Shown: positions 16,655-24,996 of the stretch, in pieces
Numbering within the stretch: the stretch's first letter is position 1
Layout of the letters: the number at the start of each line of letters is the position of its first letter
Assembly (NCBI RefSeq): GCF_947493875.1
Contig: NZ_CANLSU010000002.1
Coordinates: forward strand, 124,001-188,000
DNA from: an uncultured Marinococcus sp.
GTDB lineage: Bacteria > Bacillota > Bacilli > Bacillales > Marinococcaceae
Direction: 5' to 3'
DNA length: 64,000 nt
Notes under the pieces: model-generated
The model's input: the letters and a program-made list of their open reading frames with translations, nothing else
Told to the model about the DNA's origin: nothing
The model's database searches: none
Position numbers and translations under genes: made by a program

Positions 16655-17203
16655 TTGAATAACGAGATTGCTGAAGTAAAGTTGGTACCCTTTGAGCGGA
16701 AGCATTATGACAGGTTGATCGAGTGGGTGCCGTCAGCCGATTTTTTAAAGCAGTGGAGCGGAGAAGCGTTTACATACCCGCTGAATAAAGAACAGCTCGA
16801 TGATTACCGTATGCAGCAGGAGGGTGATAATCCCAAACGGTTCGTCTATACTGCTCTGCACCAGACAACGGGAGCCCCGGTCGGTCATATATCACTTGGG
16901 GCTATTAATTACCGCGATCGTTCCGGACGGATAGGCAAGGTGCTCGTTGGAGATGAAACGATGCGCGGCAGGGGTCTCGGACAGTGGATGGTACGGGAGG
17001 TATGCCGGGTCGCCTTTGACGAATTGCAGCTGCACCGGGTAGCGCTCGGAGTTTTTGATTTTAACGCTTCCGCTCTGCGCTGCTATGAGCGTGCCGGCTT
17101 TCAGCGCGAGGGGGTAAAACGGGATCTTCGTCTCGTAGGAAACACCTATTGGTCCCTTGTAGAGATGAGCATGCTCGAAGAGGAGTGGGAAAAGCTGCGC
17201 TAA
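16655..17203 (+). CDS. GNAT acetyltransferase (RimJ/RimL-like)
   Basis: A 182-residue GNAT enzyme of the Acetyltransf_3 type. The acetyl-CoA loop is seen in GDETMRGRGLGQWMVREV and the C-terminal signature in HRVALGVFDFNASALRCYER followed by AGFQREG. RimJ/L relatives acetylate ribosomal protein N-termini or small amines; here the target is unknown. TTG 16655 is preferred because GGCAGG lies 8 bases ahead, while GTG 16646 overlaps that site. A short hairpin (17193-17214) and then a true terminator follow. Confidence 0.8.
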   Translation: MNNEIAEVKLVPFERKHYDRLIEWVPSADFLKQWSGEAFTYPLNKEQLDDYRMQQEGDNPKRFVYTALHQTTGAPVGHISLGAINYRDRSGRIGKVLVGDETMRGRGLGQWMVREVCRVAFDELQLHRVALGVFDFNASALRCYERAGFQREGVKRDLRLVGNTYWSLVEMSMLEEEWEKLR

Positions 17204-17256
17204 TTATCGCAGCTGTTACCGCATTTCTGGAAATTTTCTCAGGAAGGGTTCATAAT

Positions 17257-17292
17257 AAAAAGACAGGAGCCCTCTGCGCTCGTGTCTTTTTT
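17257..17292 (+). terminator. terminator of the RimJ-like gene
   Basis: AAAAGACA-GGAGC pairs with GCTC-TGTCTTTT, followed by further T residues. Confidence 0.75.
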
Positions 17293-17336
17293 ATAGGCGG
17301 AAAGCAGAGGCTTGATTACGGCTTGGAGGGAAGCGC

Positions 17337-17993
17337 ATGGAGAAAAAACCATCTGTACTGGTAATGGTTTCTGTAGAGGCAGAAAAAGAAGCGCTGCAGG
17401 CAGCAGTTGAGGCAGAGGATGCATGGGTGATGCAGGTGGGCGGTGTCGGAGCGGCACAGATGAGTGTCCGGACATCGCTGCTGCTTGCTGAACATGACTA
17501 TGATTTAGTTATAAACGCCGGGATTGCAGGTGCCTTTCCGGATAAAGCCTGGTTGGGGGATATTGTGGCAGCCAGCGAAATCGTTGCCGCGGATATGGGG
17601 GCAGAAACTGAGGAAGGATTCGCTCCGCTCGAAAAGCTTGGGCTTGGGCCGACACGTTTTCCGGCAGAAAAACAGTACACGCCTGAGTTAGTCCGGCGTC
17701 TTTCGGAGCAGGGGATTTCGGCTGTTGAAGCTCCGGTGCTTTCTGTGTCGACTGTGACCGGTACACAGGCAACGGTGAACCAACGGGCGTTTTTATATGA
17801 AGATGCTGCGGCAGAAGCAATGGAAGGCTACGGTGTGGCCGCGGCCGCCAGTCACTTCGGGGTCCCGGTAATGGAAATACGCGCCATATCAAACGAAGTC
17901 GGGCCGAGGGACAGGGACGCCTGGGACATCCCGGGAGCACTGGATTCTCTGCGGTCGGCTATACTTATATTGCAGGAGGTTACATCATCATGA
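17337..17993 (+). CDS. mqnB: futalosine hydrolase
   Basis: A 218-residue nucleosidase of the PNP/MTAN fold. It cleaves futalosine to dehypoxanthine futalosine and hypoxanthine in the futalosine route to menaquinone. The N-terminal VLVMVSVEAEKEAL, the glycine-rich QVGGVGAAQMSVR, the INAGIAGAF loop and the MEGYGVAAAASHF segment with EIRAISNEVGPRD match MqnB. ATG 17337 follows GGAGGG. The gene overlaps mqnD by four bases (ATGA), which supports the assignment through pathway linkage. Other pathway genes (mqnA, mqnC, mqnE) are not in this window. Confidence 0.85.
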   Translation: MEKKPSVLVMVSVEAEKEALQAAVEAEDAWVMQVGGVGAAQMSVRTSLLLAEHDYDLVINAGIAGAFPDKAWLGDIVAASEIVAADMGAETEEGFAPLEKLGLGPTRFPAEKQYTPELVRRLSEQGISAVEAPVLSVSTVTGTQATVNQRAFLYEDAAAEAMEGYGVAAAASHFGVPVMEIRAISNEVGPRDRDAWDIPGALDSLRSAILILQEVTSS

Positions 17994-18823
17994 AAATAGC
18001 TTTTTCCCCGTGTCCCAACGACACGTTTGTCTTCCACGCCTGGACGCATGGGCTGCTAAAAGATACAGAAGCTCCGGAAGTCACATTTGCAGATATTGAT
18101 ATCACTAACCATTGGGCCGCAAATAAAGAAGGGCCGGAGGTAATGAAAATTTCCTACGCAGCCCTTCCGTGGGTGCTTGAAGATTATGCCCTTCTTCCGA
18201 GCGGCGGTGCCCTCGGGTACGGGTGCGGTCCTTTAGTATTAACAAAAGGAGAAAAAACGCCTGAACATTTGATCGGAAAAACGGTAGCGGTGCCGAGTGA
18301 ACGGTCCACGGCTTATCTGCTGTTCCGCTTATGGGCATCCAAAGTGATTCCTGAAGGTGTCGGAGAAATTAAGGTAATGCCCTTCGATGATATTATGCCG
18401 GCGGTCCGGGACGGCGAAATAGATGCTGGTCTCGTCATCCATGAAGCCAGATTTACGTATCATAATTACGGCCTGTCGCTTGTAGAGGACATGGGCAGTT
18501 GGTGGGAAAGGGACACAGGCTTCCCGATTCCGCTTGGAGCGATTATTGCCCGCCGTCATTTAAATACGCAGGAACTCGCTGATAATGCCCGGCGCTCCGT
18601 GGAATACGCCTGGGAGCATCCGGAGGCATCAAGTGATTTTGTCATGGAAAATGCCCAGGAGATGTCACCGGAGGTGGCCCAGTCCCACATCGAGCTGTAT
18701 GTTAACGAATTCACCCGCAGGCTTGGTGAAGACGGGTACGCTGCTGTGGAAACCTTGCTCGGACGGGCGATGGAAGAAGAATTAATCCCCTCCTTTGATT
18801 TGAAAAAAATCAGGCTGTACTAA
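17990..18823 (+). CDS. mqnD: 1,4-dihydroxy-6-naphthoate synthase
   Basis: A 277-residue MqnA/MqnD-family enzyme with a periplasmic-binding-protein-like fold. The N-terminus IAFSPCPNDTFVFHAW is the MqnD hallmark. The middle VPSERSTAYLLFRLW and the GLVIHEARFTYHNYGLSLVEDMG stretches also match MqnD rather than MqnA. It converts cyclic de-hypoxanthine futalosine to 1,4-dihydroxy-6-naphthoate. Its start overlaps the stop of mqnB, so the two are translationally coupled. AGGAGG ahead of ATG 17990 lies within mqnB. Confidence 0.9.
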   Translation: MKIAFSPCPNDTFVFHAWTHGLLKDTEAPEVTFADIDITNHWAANKEGPEVMKISYAALPWVLEDYALLPSGGALGYGCGPLVLTKGEKTPEHLIGKTVAVPSERSTAYLLFRLWASKVIPEGVGEIKVMPFDDIMPAVRDGEIDAGLVIHEARFTYHNYGLSLVEDMGSWWERDTGFPIPLGAIIARRHLNTQELADNARRSVEYAWEHPEASSDFVMENAQEMSPEVAQSHIELYVNEFTRRLGEDGYAAVETLLGRAMEEELIPSFDLKKIRLY

Positions 18824-18826
18824 ACA

Positions 18827-18860
18827 AAGAAGCTTTACCTGGAAACAGGCGGAGCTTCTT
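18827..18860. terminator. stem-loop shared by mqnD and the exporter
   Basis: AAGAAGCT and AGCTTCTT form an 8-bp stem around an 18-base loop between two convergent genes. T runs are short on both sides, so strength is uncertain. It overlaps the stop of the minus-strand gene. Confidence 0.55.
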
Positions 18861-19803
18861 AAATATCTGCAGTTTTTATTTTCCTCGCTGCCATAGCGGC
18901 GCGGAGGCTGTGAAAAATCATGCCTGTGAGCACGAGCGCAATGCCGGAGAACGTCAATGCCGAAGGTGCAGCCGTGTGAAGCAGAAGCATTTCGCCGATA
19001 AGGGCAAATAGTACTTCACCTGACTGAGTGGCTTCGACGCCGGCTAATTTAGAAGCATCGTTTTTCACCAGCTCTGTGGCATAAAAAAACAGGACAGTAG
19101 CGATAATGCCGGAGGAAACAGCAACGATAAAGGACTGGGAAACCTGAGATCTTCCGGGAAGTCCGTGTACGGAGGCTCCATACAATGCTAAAATAATCCA
19201 AAAGGGCATGCTCGCAATTGTCATGCCGAGCACACGCTGAAAAGTGGTTAGCCCATTTCCGGCCACGTGCATCATTTTCCGATTGCCAAGCGGGTAGGCG
19301 AAGGCAGCTAAAAGCAGCGGCAGCACGCAGAGCCAGACATTCAAAAGAGGAACTGCTGAAGCGTGTTCAGCCTGCACAATAAACACACCCGCCAGGATCA
19401 CTAAAGAGATCAGTATACTCTGGAGCGGAATGCGCTGCCGGGGGTCGGTTGTTTTATGTAAAAAAGGCACAAGCAGCGACCCGGCAATGATGGTGATCTG
19501 AAAAGTGGCGGCGACGAGCCAGCCGGGACCGTATACGGTGGAAAAGGCGATGGGCGCGTAAAAGAGCCCAAATCCAACTGTGCTCCAAAGAAGCCACTCT
19601 GAAGGACGGGCGCGGAGATGATGAAAGACAGGGCGCAGCTGTTTTTGTGCTCCAACGATTAAAATAAGCATGGGCAGCATAAAAAAATAACGAAGCGACG
19701 CACTCCAGGCCCAATGCCCGCCGGAAAGCTCCATCGAACGGTTCAAAACAAACGTGACAGAAAAGAAGAGGGCTGCTGTAAGCCCCAGCAAAATAGCTTT
19801 CAT
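18859..19803 (-). CDS. EmrE-type multidrug/DMT family transporter
   Basis: A 314-residue membrane protein with about ten hydrophobic helices. The N-terminal ALFFSVTFVLNRSMELSGGHWAWSA motif (shown in part), with SLRYFFMLP in the next helix, matches the PF13536 'multidrug resistance efflux transporter' branch of the drug/metabolite transporters. The C-terminal helices contain KNDASKLAGVEATQSGEV, typical of this group. The substrate is unknown. The start at 19803 is preceded by GAAGGTGG. It converges with mqnD and diverges from the LD-carboxypeptidase gene. Confidence 0.8.
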   Translation of the reverse strand: MKAILLGLTAALFFSVTFVLNRSMELSGGHWAWSASLRYFFMLPMLILIVGAQKQLRPVFHHLRARPSEWLLWSTVGFGLFYAPIAFSTVYGPGWLVAATFQITIIAGSLLVPFLHKTTDPRQRIPLQSILISLVILAGVFIVQAEHASAVPLLNVWLCVLPLLLAAFAYPLGNRKMMHVAGNGLTTFQRVLGMTIASMPFWIILALYGASVHGLPGRSQVSQSFIVAVSSGIIATVLFFYATELVKNDASKLAGVEATQSGEVLFALIGEMLLLHTAAPSALTFSGIALVLTGMIFHSLRAAMAARKIKTADI

Positions 19804-19936
19804 TTACGAGGACCACCTTCGATACAATATTTGGTTATTGTATCACAGCTAAAAATTTTTCCCAATATTCTGTTGAATAAAAACGGCCGAACAGTGTGCT
19901 TGTACGAAAATATCATGTAAAGAAAGCAGGTGGAGC

Positions 19937-20947
19937 ATGAAATACCCTGAAGCTCTAAAAAAGGGAGATACAATTTATGTAACAGCGCCATCGAGCGGAG
20001 TACCTGCGTCTTTACACGGGGTGCTTCAGCAGGCAGTGAAAAAAGTCGAAACGAGAGGCTTTCATGTCCGGGTCGGAGAAACGGCCTGGAGGCAGCAGAA
20101 GGCAGCAAGTGCCGACCGTTTTCAAAGAGCCGAGGAGCTGATGATGGCACTGGCAGACCCGGAGGTTCAAGTAGTGATGCCTCCGTGGGGAGGAGAAAGA
20201 ATCGTGGATATTTTACCGCTTTTGGAATGGGAATGGCTGCGTGAGCTCCCGCCCACCTGGATTCTCGGTTATTCTGATACGAGTACACTTGCCTTTGCCT
20301 ACACAATGATGACCGGAGCGGCTTCAGCTCATGGCACGAATCTGTTTGACCTGGCCGCGCCGATCTGGGATGACGTGACAAAAAAATGGGAGCAGGCTTT
20401 AAAGGCTCCGGAGGGAGAAGCTGTTTACCAGCATTCAAGCTCTTATTATCAATCATCCTGGGACAAGGCGTTTGAGCAGCCCGGCTCAGGGTTTGTGCTG
20501 GATACGCGGACGTCCTGGAAGCATCTTGAAGGGGCAAACACGGATGAATTGAGCGGGCGTCTGCTCGGAGGATGTTTGAATACACTGCCGCGTCTTGTCG
20601 GCACTCCTCTGGACCGGGTACAGGAGTGGCGTTCAGAAAAGGTCATTTGGTATCTGGAATCCACAGGCATGGATGCAGCAGAGATTCACCGTTCCCTGTG
20701 GCAGCTGCAGCAGGCCGGCTGGCTGGATAACGCTGCCGGATTACTTATAGGCCGGCCCGAGGGATACAATGACACAGAAGGCTTTACCATGAAGGACAGC
20801 CTGATGGAATTGTTCGGGGGACGCCTTCCTGTCTGGTACGATGCTGATATTGGCCACATGCCGCCGCAGTGGACATTTATTAACGGAGCATTTGCCAATA
20901 TCCGTTTCGATCGCGGCCAGGCCGAGATGACAATGAGAAAATCATAG
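19937..20947 (+). CDS. S66 peptidase (LD-carboxypeptidase/MccF-like)
   Basis: A 336-residue S66-family serine peptidase. The nucleophile elbow is LGYSDTSTLAFA (Ser near residue 112). The catalytic Glu is in WYLESTGMDAAEI and the His in DIGHMPPQWTF. The family includes cytoplasmic LD-carboxypeptidase, which trims recycled murein tetrapeptides, and MccF, which inactivates microcin C. The C-terminal sequence and length are nearer MccF. ATG 19937 follows AGCAGGTGG. A GNAT gene follows 14 bases downstream, probably in the same transcript. Neighbouring an acetyltransferase is reminiscent of microcin immunity pairs (MccE/MccF), but that is only an inference. Confidence 0.85.
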   Translation: MKYPEALKKGDTIYVTAPSSGVPASLHGVLQQAVKKVETRGFHVRVGETAWRQQKAASADRFQRAEELMMALADPEVQVVMPPWGGERIVDILPLLEWEWLRELPPTWILGYSDTSTLAFAYTMMTGAASAHGTNLFDLAAPIWDDVTKKWEQALKAPEGEAVYQHSSSYYQSSWDKAFEQPGSGFVLDTRTSWKHLEGANTDELSGRLLGGCLNTLPRLVGTPLDRVQEWRSEKVIWYLESTGMDAAEIHRSLWQLQQAGWLDNAAGLLIGRPEGYNDTEGFTMKDSLMELFGGRLPVWYDADIGHMPPQWTFINGAFANIRFDRGQAEMTMRKS

Positions 20948-20961
20948 AAGGAGGATCTATC

Positions 20962-21498
20962 ATGCAGCTAGAAAGCAGCCGGCTGCTTTTAAGGCCTTTT
21001 TCGGTAAAGGACATAAACGTATTGGCAGACCTTGCAAATAACTACCGTATTGCAAAAACAACCCTGGAGCTCCCATACCCTTATACCGAAGAGGATGCAC
21101 GGTGGTGGATCGGGCGTCATTCAGGCTGGATGGAAGAAGGGTCCTGTTTTCCATTTGCTGTCACTAAAAAGGATGAAGACAAATTAATGGGAAATATCAC
21201 GGTGCGCATGCAGCCTGAACACCGGCGCGGCGAGCTTGGGTACTGGCTGGGGACGGATTACTGGGGGGACGGTTATATGAGTGAAGCAGCAGCGCTGGTC
21301 CGGGACTTCAGCTTCCGCACGTTGAAGGCAAACCGGCTGACGGCTCCTGTGATGAGTAAAAACCAGGCTTCCGCGAGAGTGTTAAAGCGAATCGGAATGA
21401 GCTATGAAGGCACGCTGCGCGAAGACATCTGGAAATGGAGCCGATACGAGGATGTAGATGTGTACGGCATGACTGCCGGTGACTGGACGAAGGCATAA
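20962..21498 (+). CDS. GNAT acetyltransferase (RimJ/RimL-like)
   Basis: A 178-residue Acetyltransf_3 protein. It has an N-terminal ESSRLLLRPFSVKDIN, a middle RRGELGYWLGTDYWGDGYMSEA that carries the CoA loop, and a C-terminal KNQASARVLKRIGMSYEG. This is the pattern of ribosomal-protein or small-molecule N-acetyltransferases. An AGAAGGAGGATC site precedes ATG 20962. It is the second gene after the MccF-like peptidase, 14 bases apart. A strong stem-loop follows. Confidence 0.85.
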   Translation: MQLESSRLLLRPFSVKDINVLADLANNYRIAKTTLELPYPYTEEDARWWIGRHSGWMEEGSCFPFAVTKKDEDKLMGNITVRMQPEHRRGELGYWLGTDYWGDGYMSEAAALVRDFSFRTLKANRLTAPVMSKNQASARVLKRIGMSYEGTLREDIWKWSRYEDVDVYGMTAGDWTKA

Positions 21499-21504
21499 AT
21501 AAAA

Positions 21505-21532
21505 CAAGCGCTGCCGTATTGGCAGCGCTTAT
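21505..21532. terminator. bidirectional stem-loop between GNAT and VOC genes
   Basis: AAGCGCTGCC/GGCAGCGCTT is a 10-bp perfect stem with a GTATT loop. On the minus strand it is followed by GTTTTATT, so it works best for the VOC gene. Confidence 0.75.
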
Positions 21533-21894
21533 CAGCTTTTTAACAGAAACACATTATCGTCTTCATCGCGAAAGCTGGCGTAAGTAATACCGTTCATCTC
21601 TGTTGGTTCTTCGTCAAAAACAATATTCTGGGCTTTCATCCACTGGTAGGAGGCGTGCACGTTGTCGCACTCAAAAACAATCGATGGCTTCAGCTCCTGC
21701 CAGTTCAAAACGTATGACTTAGGATAGATGGCAAGCGTTGTTTCAGCTCCTGGAGCTGCGACCTCCAGCCGGTAGGCGTTTGGACCGAGCGGATCTTCGC
21801 TCCGGACTTCAAAACCTATCTTTTCTGTCCAGAATTCTTTTGCCCGCTGCTGATCTTCTACATAAACAGCTGTAGAGGCAATTTTTCCTATCAT
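21532..21894 (-). CDS. VOC-family (glyoxalase-like) protein
   Basis: A 120-residue vicinal-oxygen-chelate protein built of two beta-alpha-beta-beta-beta units. The first strand and helix read KIASTAVYVEDQQRAKEFWTE; later comes VFECDNVHASYQWMKAQ, then a terminal YASFRDEDDNVFLL. Family members bind metals and act as glyoxalases, dioxygenases or antibiotic-resistance proteins, and none of these can be chosen. The ATG at 21894 has AAAGGAG at 9 bases; an ATG eight codons upstream (21918) lacks a site. Single gene. Confidence 0.8.
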   Translation of the reverse strand: MIGKIASTAVYVEDQQRAKEFWTEKIGFEVRSEDPLGPNAYRLEVAAPGAETTLAIYPKSYVLNWQELKPSIVFECDNVHASYQWMKAQNIVFDEEPTEMNGITYASFRDEDDNVFLLKS

Positions 21895-22037
21895 TTTTAT
21901 ACTCTCCTTTAGACGCACTGTTTTATTATATCAACTGCACACAAAATTCCAAGTGAAATTATTTTTCGGTCGTTCTTTTGAAATGAAGCCTGACAGGGAA
22001 TATGAATAAAATAATCGAAAAAAGGAGACTGTATACT

Positions 22038-22655
22038 ATGCATGAACTGCATCCAGATGATCTGCCGGTAAAAGAAGTGTATAAGCTGCTGACAGGGTCG
22101 GTCATCCCACGTCCGATAGCCTTCGTTACTACAATGGCAGAAGATGAAACATTAAACGCAGCACCGTTCAGCTTTTTTAATGCGGTAAGCCCCGACCCGC
22201 CAGTATTAATGATCTCTATCACGAGAAAAGACGGGGAACCAAAGGACAGTGCAAAAAATATTTTAGATCGCGAAGAACTGGTGATACACATAAGCGATGA
22301 AGGTATTGTAGAGGATTTAAACATTACAGCAGCAACGCTTCCCCCGGAGGAAAATGAACTGGAGCATACTGTCTTACATACGGTACCGAGTAAAATGGTG
22401 GAGGTGCCGGGGATAGAGGAAGCGAATATCCGCTTCGAATGCCGGCTGCACAAGCACGTACCGCTTCAAAATGCCGAAGGGAAAATCACTCAGGATGTCA
22501 TATTCGCAGAAATTGTATGTATCTATGTTTCAGAGGGCGTGTATGACAGTGAAAACAATTATATTTCACCCGATAAGCTGAAGCCGGTTGCACGTCTTGC
22601 AGGAAACGATTATTCCAGGCTTGGGGAATTATTTACGCTTGAACGCCCGAAATAA
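22038..22655 (+). CDS. flavin reductase-like FMN-binding split-barrel protein
   Basis: A 205-residue member of the DIM6/NTAB flavin reductase family. The region VIPRPIAFVTTMAEDE, then AAPFSFFNAVSPDPPVLMIS, is the FMN-binding split-barrel signature. It either reduces flavin for a partner enzyme or acts as an FMN oxidoreductase in the cytoplasm. The ATG at 22038 lies 10 bases after AAAGGAG; an ATG at 22002 is out of reach of any site. It converges with a luciferase-like monooxygenase, a possible flavin partner. Confidence 0.85.
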   Translation: MHELHPDDLPVKEVYKLLTGSVIPRPIAFVTTMAEDETLNAAPFSFFNAVSPDPPVLMISITRKDGEPKDSAKNILDREELVIHISDEGIVEDLNITAATLPPEENELEHTVLHTVPSKMVEVPGIEEANIRFECRLHKHVPLQNAEGKITQDVIFAEIVCIYVSEGVYDSENNYISPDKLKPVARLAGNDYSRLGELFTLERPK

Positions 22656-22656
22656 A

Positions 22657-22700
22657 AAGGACCGCGCCTGTTGCCTTAAAGCAAACAGACGCGGTCTTTT
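22657..22700. terminator. bidirectional terminator
   Basis: GACCGCG-CTGTT pairs with AACAG-CGCGGTC, flanked by AAAAAGG and CTTTTTATT. It serves both the flavin reductase and the convergent monooxygenase. Confidence 0.85.
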
Positions 22701-22702
22701 TA

Positions 22703-23734
22703 TTAGATGGAGGCTGTGGTGGCAGTTGATTGTTTTTGTACCTCTTTAATGAGCTCATAGGAGCGAAGGCGTTTGGCCTGGTCGTACACACTGCCGCTGA
22801 TCATAATTTCATGAACCGGAACGTTCGAAGAAAAATCTTCAAGCTGCTGGCGCACAGATTCCGGTCCGCCCTGGATAGTGCCGGCATCCCAGCGTGCCAT
22901 CATCGCTTTTTCCTGCGAGGTCCAAAGCGCGTCCATATCTTCTACCGGCGGCTGTATTTTGCCCGGACGGTTTCGGATTAGGCTGAGAAACTGCTGTTTC
23001 ATCGTCGTACCGAGGTAATCGGCTTCCTCGTCTGTTTCGCCTGCGATTACGTTGATGCCGGTCATAGCGTAAGGCTCATCGAGCACTTCAGACGGCTGGA
23101 AGGAATCCAGATACAGCTGCAGGGCTGCTTTCATATTCTCAGCTGCAAAGTGGCCAGCGAAGGCATATGGAAGTCCAAGCTGTCCGGCAAGCTGAGCACT
23201 GAATCCGCTGGAGCCAAGCAGCCAGATAGGAATATCCAGACCAGCGCCCGGTACGGCTTTTACCTGTGGAGGGACGGCCATATTGGCTGGGTCCTGAAAA
23301 TATCTCTGCAGCTCTTCAAGGCGTGCTGGAAAGTCCTCGCCGCTGTTTACATGACGGCGAAGAGCGGCCGCTGTTGTTTGATCGGTGCCTGGCGCCCGGC
23401 CGAGTCCTAAATCAATGCGTCCCGGATACATGCTTTCGAGTGTACCGAACTGTTCGGCAATTGCGAGCGGGGCGTGGTTGGGAAGCATAATACCGCCCGA
23501 ACCAAGGCGAATACTTGACGTCCCACCGGCCAGATAGCTGAGTAATACAGAGGTGGCCGAGCTTGCGATCCCTTCCATGTTATGGTGCTCTGCGACCCAT
23601 AAGCGGTTGTAGCCGAGTTTTTCGGCATGCTGAGTCAGCTCGAGGCTTTTTGCAAATGAATCTCCCGCTGTTTCCCCTTCGTTTACAGGGGATAAATTTA
23701 ATACTGAAAGCGGCATATCTTTAAATGCTGGCAT
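22703..23734 (-). CDS. LLM-class flavin-dependent oxidoreductase (YwcH-like)
   Basis: A 343-residue luciferase-like (bacterial luciferase fold) monooxygenase. The N-terminal LSVLNLSPVNEGETAGDSF and GYNRLWVAEHHNMEGIASSA motifs belong to the 'group 1' LLM proteins of which YwcH is the Bacillus example. LGSGGIMLPNHAPLAIAEQF and LDLGLGRAPGTD further support this. The substrate is unknown and reduced FMN is the expected cofactor. The ATG at 23734 has AAAGGAGAG at 6-7 bases; one eight codons upstream lacks this. It faces a flavin reductase gene. Confidence 0.85.
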   Translation of the reverse strand: MPAFKDMPLSVLNLSPVNEGETAGDSFAKSLELTQHAEKLGYNRLWVAEHHNMEGIASSATSVLLSYLAGGTSSIRLGSGGIMLPNHAPLAIAEQFGTLESMYPGRIDLGLGRAPGTDQTTAAALRRHVNSGEDFPARLEELQRYFQDPANMAVPPQVKAVPGAGLDIPIWLLGSSGFSAQLAGQLGLPYAFAGHFAAENMKAALQLYLDSFQPSEVLDEPYAMTGINVIAGETDEEADYLGTTMKQQFLSLIRNRPGKIQPPVEDMDALWTSQEKAMMARWDAGTIQGGPESVRQQLEDFSSNVPVHEIMISGSVYDQAKRLRSYELIKEVQKQSTATTASI

Positions 23735-23846
23735 GAAAATCTCTCCTTTATATGACACGTCCTGCTGGTAATTGAGTCATAAAAAATTATACTCCTCCTG
23801 CGCACTGTTATTCAAAAAAGGTGCTCAATACTGAAAAATTCTCTAG

Positions 23847-23900
23847 TATAATAAACATGCCCTGCTGGTAAAAGCATGGGGCCTGGGCTTTAAAGCCAGG
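23847..23900 (+). promoter_or_regulatory. -10 element and structured leader before the homoserine dehydrogenase gene
   Basis: TATAAT at 23847-23852 is followed by two adjoining hairpins. One is CATGC/GCATG (23856-23878); the other is CCTGG/CCAGG (23882-23900). The ribosome binding site AAGGGATGGG begins right after the second. No known riboswitch consensus fits. The -35 hexamer is not clear. Confidence 0.35.
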
Positions 23901-23916
23901 GAAGGGATGGGAATAT

Positions 23917-24936
23917 ATGAATATCGTTTTATCCGGGTTCGGGGCTGTCGGACAGGCAGCAGCCCGTGTATTAATGAATAAAGAAAAAGAGTGGAAGCGC
24001 ACGTACGGGGTGCATATAAAAATTACCGCTGTGCTCGACCGCAGTGGGGTTGCGGTGCACAGCGACGGGCTGGATCCTGAACAGCTGCTTCAGACAAAAG
24101 CGGAAACCGGCCGAGTGGATGATGGGTCGCTGCTGCCGAGGAATGTAGACCAGCTATGGGCGGACAGCCAGGCGGATATATTTATTGATGCAGCAGAAAC
24201 AAATACATTAACCGGGGGCTCGGGGCTTGCGCTCATGCAGTCAGCGTTAAGGCACGGGGTGGACGTCGTCTGCGTCAGCAAGGGAGCGCTCGCCTTTGCC
24301 TGGGATGATCTGCACGAGCTTGCTGAAGCATCCGGAAGAAAAATAAAATACAGCGGAGCGGCTGCTGCTGCCCTCCCGACTGTGGACACAGCCCTGTACA
24401 GCTTGGCCGGGTCGGAAATACATACAATCGAAGGACTGCTGAACGGAACAAGCAACATGATCGCGACAAGAGTCGCCGCTGAACATATTACGCTGCAGGA
24501 GGCGTGGGAAACAGCAAAAAAAGAAGGGAAGGCCGAGGCAGACCCTTCTGAGGATATTGGGGGGAAGGATACGGCGCTGAAAATGTATTTTCTGACAAAA
24601 GCCTGTCTCACGCCAGAAATAAACTGGGAGAGTGTTACGATACGCGGCCTCGACGAGCTCTCCGATGCTGAATGGAAGCAGGCAGAACATGGGAAAACAA
24701 AGTGGAAGCTGGTCGGGAAAGCGCACAAAATGGCGCAGGGAACAGTGGTCTCTGTCGAGCCCAGGCTTCTCACGGCAGAGCATCCTTTCTTCCACGTTGA
24801 TGGGGCCGAGAAAGCAGTGCTTTTTTCTACAGACACGATGGGAAGCGTTCTCGTTTCCGGTGGAGCGTCATCGCCTACGGGGGCAGCTGCCGCGGCCTGG
24901 AAGGATGTCATTCACCTTGCGAGTGAAAGAGCCTGA
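23917..24936 (+). CDS. homoserine dehydrogenase family protein, no ACT domain
   Basis: A 339-residue NAD(P)-dependent homoserine dehydrogenase. It has an N-terminal Rossmann loop SGFGAVGQAAA, KGALAF, and the substrate motif IEGLLNGTSNMIATR followed by EADPSEDIGGKDTALKM. The usual C-terminal ACT regulatory domain is missing, so feedback inhibition by threonine is unlikely. The enzyme reduces aspartate semialdehyde to homoserine, or acts on a related hydroxy acid. It is not linked to thrB/thrC here and is followed by a tartrate-type dehydrogenase. That hints at a side pathway rather than the main threonine route. Confidence 0.8.
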   Translation: MNIVLSGFGAVGQAAARVLMNKEKEWKRTYGVHIKITAVLDRSGVAVHSDGLDPEQLLQTKAETGRVDDGSLLPRNVDQLWADSQADIFIDAAETNTLTGGSGLALMQSALRHGVDVVCVSKGALAFAWDDLHELAEASGRKIKYSGAAAAALPTVDTALYSLAGSEIHTIEGLLNGTSNMIATRVAAEHITLQEAWETAKKEGKAEADPSEDIGGKDTALKMYFLTKACLTPEINWESVTIRGLDELSDAEWKQAEHGKTKWKLVGKAHKMAQGTVVSVEPRLLTAEHPFFHVDGAEKAVLFSTDTMGSVLVSGGASSPTGAAAAAWKDVIHLASERA

Positions 24937-24953
24937 GATAAGGCTCTTTTTTA
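24928..24953 (+). terminator. terminator of the homoserine dehydrogenase gene
   Basis: AGAGCCT/AGGCTCT stem with a GAGATA loop and TTTTTT. The stop codon lies in the stem. Confidence 0.8.
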
Positions 24954-24996
24954 TGCTCAGATGGCTGAAAAGTCTTTTATAAGTAATGGAGGGAAT

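Noticed and set aside
24090-24911. A 273-codon minus-strand frame antisense to the homoserine dehydrogenase gene
   Set aside because: The plus-strand protein has clear family motifs, while the antisense product is low-complexity Ser/Ala/Pro rich with no start signal.
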